Translations under genes and position numbers: made by a program
The notes under the pieces: generated by a model
The model's input: only the letters and a program-made list of their open reading frames with translations
What the model was told of the DNA's origin: nothing
The model's database searches: none
Shown: piece by piece, positions 6,752 to 7,909 of the stretch
Numbering within the stretch: position 1 is the first letter of the stretch
How the letters are laid out: every line of letters starts with the position of its first letter
Assembly (NCBI GenBank): GCA_003695455.1
Contig: RFJF01000593.1
Location: 1-7,909 of the forward strand
Origin: Chloroflexota bacterium
GTDB lineage: Bacteria; Chloroflexota; Anaerolineae; 4572-78; J111
DNA: 7,909 nucleotides
Reading direction: 5' to 3'

Positions 6752-6784
6752 GTTGTATACGTATGCAATGAATACGTATACAAC
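6752..6784. promoter_or_regulatory. 33-bp near-perfect palindrome: double LacI-type operator for regulator A
   Basis: GTTGTATACGTAT (6752-6764) and its exact reverse complement (6772-6784) flank seven bases, of which CA/TG also pair, so 15 of 16 base pairs in the 33-bp dyad match. Each arm itself contains the ATACGTAT palindrome with the central CG typical of LacI-family operators. The two sites, TGTATACGTATGCA (6754-6767) and TGAATACGTATACA (6769-6782), abut with centres 15 bp apart. The position just before the regulator A start and just after a candidate -10 fits repression of that promoter. Confidence 0.75.
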
Positions 6785-6813
6785 AGTTTAATCCTGTTGC
6801 TTGAATCGCGCAA
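6785..6813 (-). promoter_or_regulatory. Candidate sigma-70 promoter of regulator A
   Basis: On the minus strand TTGCGC (6808-6813) and TAAACT (6785-6790) are separated by 17 bp. The match to consensus is weak (3/6 and 4/6). The -10 immediately abuts the 33-bp palindrome, a sensible arrangement for repression. An alternative overlapping TTGTAT/TATACA pair within the palindrome cannot be excluded. Confidence 0.35.
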
Positions 6814-6849
6814 GTGACGAATGTCGTGATTTTGTATGACAAACGTCAC
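6814..6849. promoter_or_regulatory. Central dyad of the divergent region (GTGACG...CGTCAC)
   Basis: GTGACGAATGTC (6814-6825) and GACAAACGTCAC (6838-6849) are inverted, matching at 10 of 12 positions around a 12-bp spacer. It lies upstream of both divergent promoters, where an activator would bind. It does not resemble either LacI-type operator nearby, and no T-tract follows, so a terminator is unlikely. The protein that reads it is unknown. Confidence 0.4.
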
Positions 6850-6878
6850 GGGCAGATCATCAAATTTCAGGTGTGGAT

Positions 6879-6907
6879 TTGACACGAAAACGATTTCGGA
6901 GTATGAT
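6879..6907 (+). promoter_or_regulatory. Consensus-like sigma-70 promoter of regulator B
   Basis: A perfect -35 TTGACA (6879-6884) and a 5/6 -10 TATGAT (6902-6907) are separated by the optimal 17 bp. Transcription should start near 6914, giving a leader of about 33 nt before the GTG start. The whole spacer is occupied by a LacI-type operator, so this strong promoter should be tightly repressible. Confidence 0.8.
6885..6898. promoter_or_regulatory. LacI-type operator O1 in the promoter spacer
   Basis: CGAAAACGATTTCG is a dyad of the form CGAAA-N-CG-N-TTTCG with the central CG expected of LacI-family operators. It fits exactly between the -35 and -10 elements. It is part of a 20-bp exact direct repeat (6885-6904 and 6921-6940). 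Confidence 0.75.
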
Positions 6908-6920
6908 GGGGCACCGGTAC

Positions 6921-6934
6921 CGAAAACGATTTCG
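6921..6934. promoter_or_regulatory. LacI-type operator O2 in the leader of regulator B
   Basis: This is an identical second copy of CGAAAACGATTTCG, extended by one base pair on each side to a 16-bp dyad (6920-6935). Its centre is 36 bp from O1, just downstream of the predicted transcription start. The repeated unit ends in GGAGTAT, whose GGAG serves as the ribosome binding site of regulator B. Confidence 0.72.
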
Positions 6935-6937
6935 GAG
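6934..6937 (+). promoter_or_regulatory. Shine-Dalgarno GGAG deciding the GTG start of regulator B
   Basis: GGAG lies 9 nt before the GTG at 6947. An in-frame TGA at 6941-6943 excludes any upstream start. The site overlaps the edge of operator O2. Confidence 0.65.
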
Positions 6938-6946
6938 TATTGACCA

Positions 6947-7909
6947 GTGTCGGTCACCATTGATGATATTGCCCAAAAATTAAACCTCTCTGTCTCTACG
7001 GTTTCCAAAGCGTTGAATGATTATGCCGATGTTGCCCAGGAAACCAGAGAACGTGTTTTGACCGCGGCGCGAGAACTGGATTACCACCCCAGCGCCGCGG
7101 CTCGCAGTTTGCGCCGCCGGCGCACCGATAAAATCGGCTTCTCCTTCAGTTTCCCCGTTTCTCTCATGAGCGACTACATTTCGCGGCTCATCACCGGTGC
7201 AGTAACCGCCGCCGAACAGCAAGGCTCTAATTTGATTCTGTACCCGCTGTTGCAAGACCAAATCAGGCAAGTGACCCAGATTTGTCGCGCCCGCGAAGTG
7301 GACGGCTTGCTGTTGCTGGGTCGGGCGCACATGGAACAAACCACCATCGCTTTGTTGAAAAAAGAAGACATTCCGTTTGTGGTGGTGGGCCGCCGGGTTG
7401 AAGACCCAACCGTATCCTACGTAACGCCGGACCACGCCGCCGGCGCGCTGGCCGTTACCCGCCACCTGATTGAACTGGGCCACCGGCGTATTGCCTTTAC
7501 CACCCGCGATGTGCTGGGCATCACCAGCCGCGAGCGGCTGGCTAGCTACCGGCAGGCACTCACCGAAGCCGGTATCCCCATTGATGAAAATCTGATTGTG
7601 CCCTCATCGCCGGAGCCGGGCGATGACTACCGGGCAATGAATACCTTGCTGGACCTCCCCAACCCGCCTACCGCCGTGTTCGCCATTCACGATACCGTAG
7701 CTATGGAATGTTTGCGCGCCGCTACCGACCGTGGCTTGCGTGTTCCCGATGATGTGGCCATTGCCGGTTTTGACAACTGGCGAGCCGGGCTGACTTCGCA
7801 CCCACCACTGACCACCATTCACCCGCCCCTGCGCGATGTTGGATTCCGGGCCACCGAGATTTTACTGGCTCGGGTAGCAGACCGGAGTCTGCCGCCGGAA
7901 CGCGTGACA
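6947..7909 (+). CDS. LacI-family transcriptional regulator B, 3' end beyond window
   Basis: The frame is open for 321 codons from a GTG start to the right edge. Typical LacI proteins have 330-345 residues, so only the last few residues are missing. The helix-turn-helix is TIDDIAQKLNLSVSTVSKALN (4-24), with recognition-helix residues Val16-Ser17, different from regulator A. The hinge is YHPSAAARSLRRRRTDKIGF (46-65). The ligand-binding core is recognisable in VDGLLLLGR, IPFVVVGRR, HLIELGHRRIAF, SRERLASYRQAL, AVFAIHDTVAMECLRAA and VPDDVAIAGFDNW. The start is GTG because an in-frame TGA lies 3 nt upstream of it, and the protein begins at the usual distance before the helix-turn-helix. It is transcribed away from regulator A and the catabolic genes from its own strong promoter, with two identical operators that suggest autoregulation. 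Genes downstream of the right edge (possibly transporters) may be its other targets. Confidence 0.94.
   Translation, partial: MSVTIDDIAQKLNLSVSTVSKALNDYADVAQETRERVLTAARELDYHPSAAARSLRRRRTDKIGFSFSFPVSLMSDYISRLITGAVTAAEQQGSNLILYPLLQDQIRQVTQICRAREVDGLLLLGRAHMEQTTIALLKKEDIPFVVVGRRVEDPTVSYVTPDHAAGALAVTRHLIELGHRRIAFTTRDVLGITSRERLASYRQALTEAGIPIDENLIVPSSPEPGDDYRAMNTLLDLPNPPTAVFAIHDTVAMECLRAATDRGLRVPDDVAIAGFDNWRAGLTSHPPLTTIHPPLRDVGFRATEILLARVADRSLPPERVT

Noticed and set aside
6980..7483. 167-codon minus-strand open frame within regulator B
   Set aside because: Gln/Gly/Arg-rich mirror frame; regulator B on the plus strand has a full helix-turn-helix and ligand-binding core.

Overview
The window looks like part of a carbohydrate (or sugar-acid/polyol) catabolism locus in a free-living bacterium with moderately high GC. 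Five metabolic genes and one LacI-type regulator lie head to tail on the minus strand. A second, divergently transcribed LacI-type regulator runs off the right edge on the plus strand. The mix of a uroporphyrinogen-decarboxylase-like protein, a FucI-like isomerase, a creatininase-family hydrolase, an SDR and a type-2 malate/lactate dehydrogenase under LacI control, together with heptanucleotide repeats between genes, fits environmental Chloroflexota (Anaerolineae/Caldilineae-like). That assignment is inference from gene content, not from a marker gene.

Layout, left to right: a UroD-family protein (1-1241, minus, 3' end cut off by the window edge); an L-fucose/L-arabinose isomerase-like protein (1309-2730, minus); an SDR oxidoreductase (2742-3524, minus); a creatininase-family metallohydrolase (3545-4357, minus); a short intergenic region with an inverted heptamer repeat (4410-4475); an Ldh_2/MDH-type NAD(P)-dependent oxidoreductase (4484-5548, minus); a 183-bp gap with direct heptamer duplications; LacI-family regulator A (5732-6739, minus); a 207-bp divergent regulatory region; and LacI-family regulator B (6947 to beyond 7909, plus). 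Genes at 3545-4357, 2742-3524 and 1309-2730 are separated by only 20 and 11 bp and have good Shine-Dalgarno sequences, so they are almost certainly cotranscribed.

The most informative part is the divergent region 6740-6946. It holds two different LacI-type operator systems. One is a near-perfect 33-bp palindrome made of two abutting ATACGTAT-centred sites, just upstream of regulator A. The other is a pair of identical CGAAAACGATTTCG sites. The first of these fills the spacer of a consensus-like sigma-70 promoter (TTGACA, 17 bp, TATGAT) for regulator B, and the second overlaps regulator B's ribosome binding site. A third, unrelated dyad (GTGACG...CGTCAC) lies between them. Regulator A is the first gene of the minus-strand run, so its autoregulated promoter may also feed the catabolic genes.

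Taken together the genes suggest import of an unusual sugar or polyol by transporters outside the window, oxidation or reduction by two dehydrogenases, aldose-ketose isomerisation, a hydrolytic (amide or lactone) step and a UroD-like step. The substrate cannot be determined from the sequence. No RNA gene, insertion sequence, CRISPR array or clear intrinsic terminator was found.
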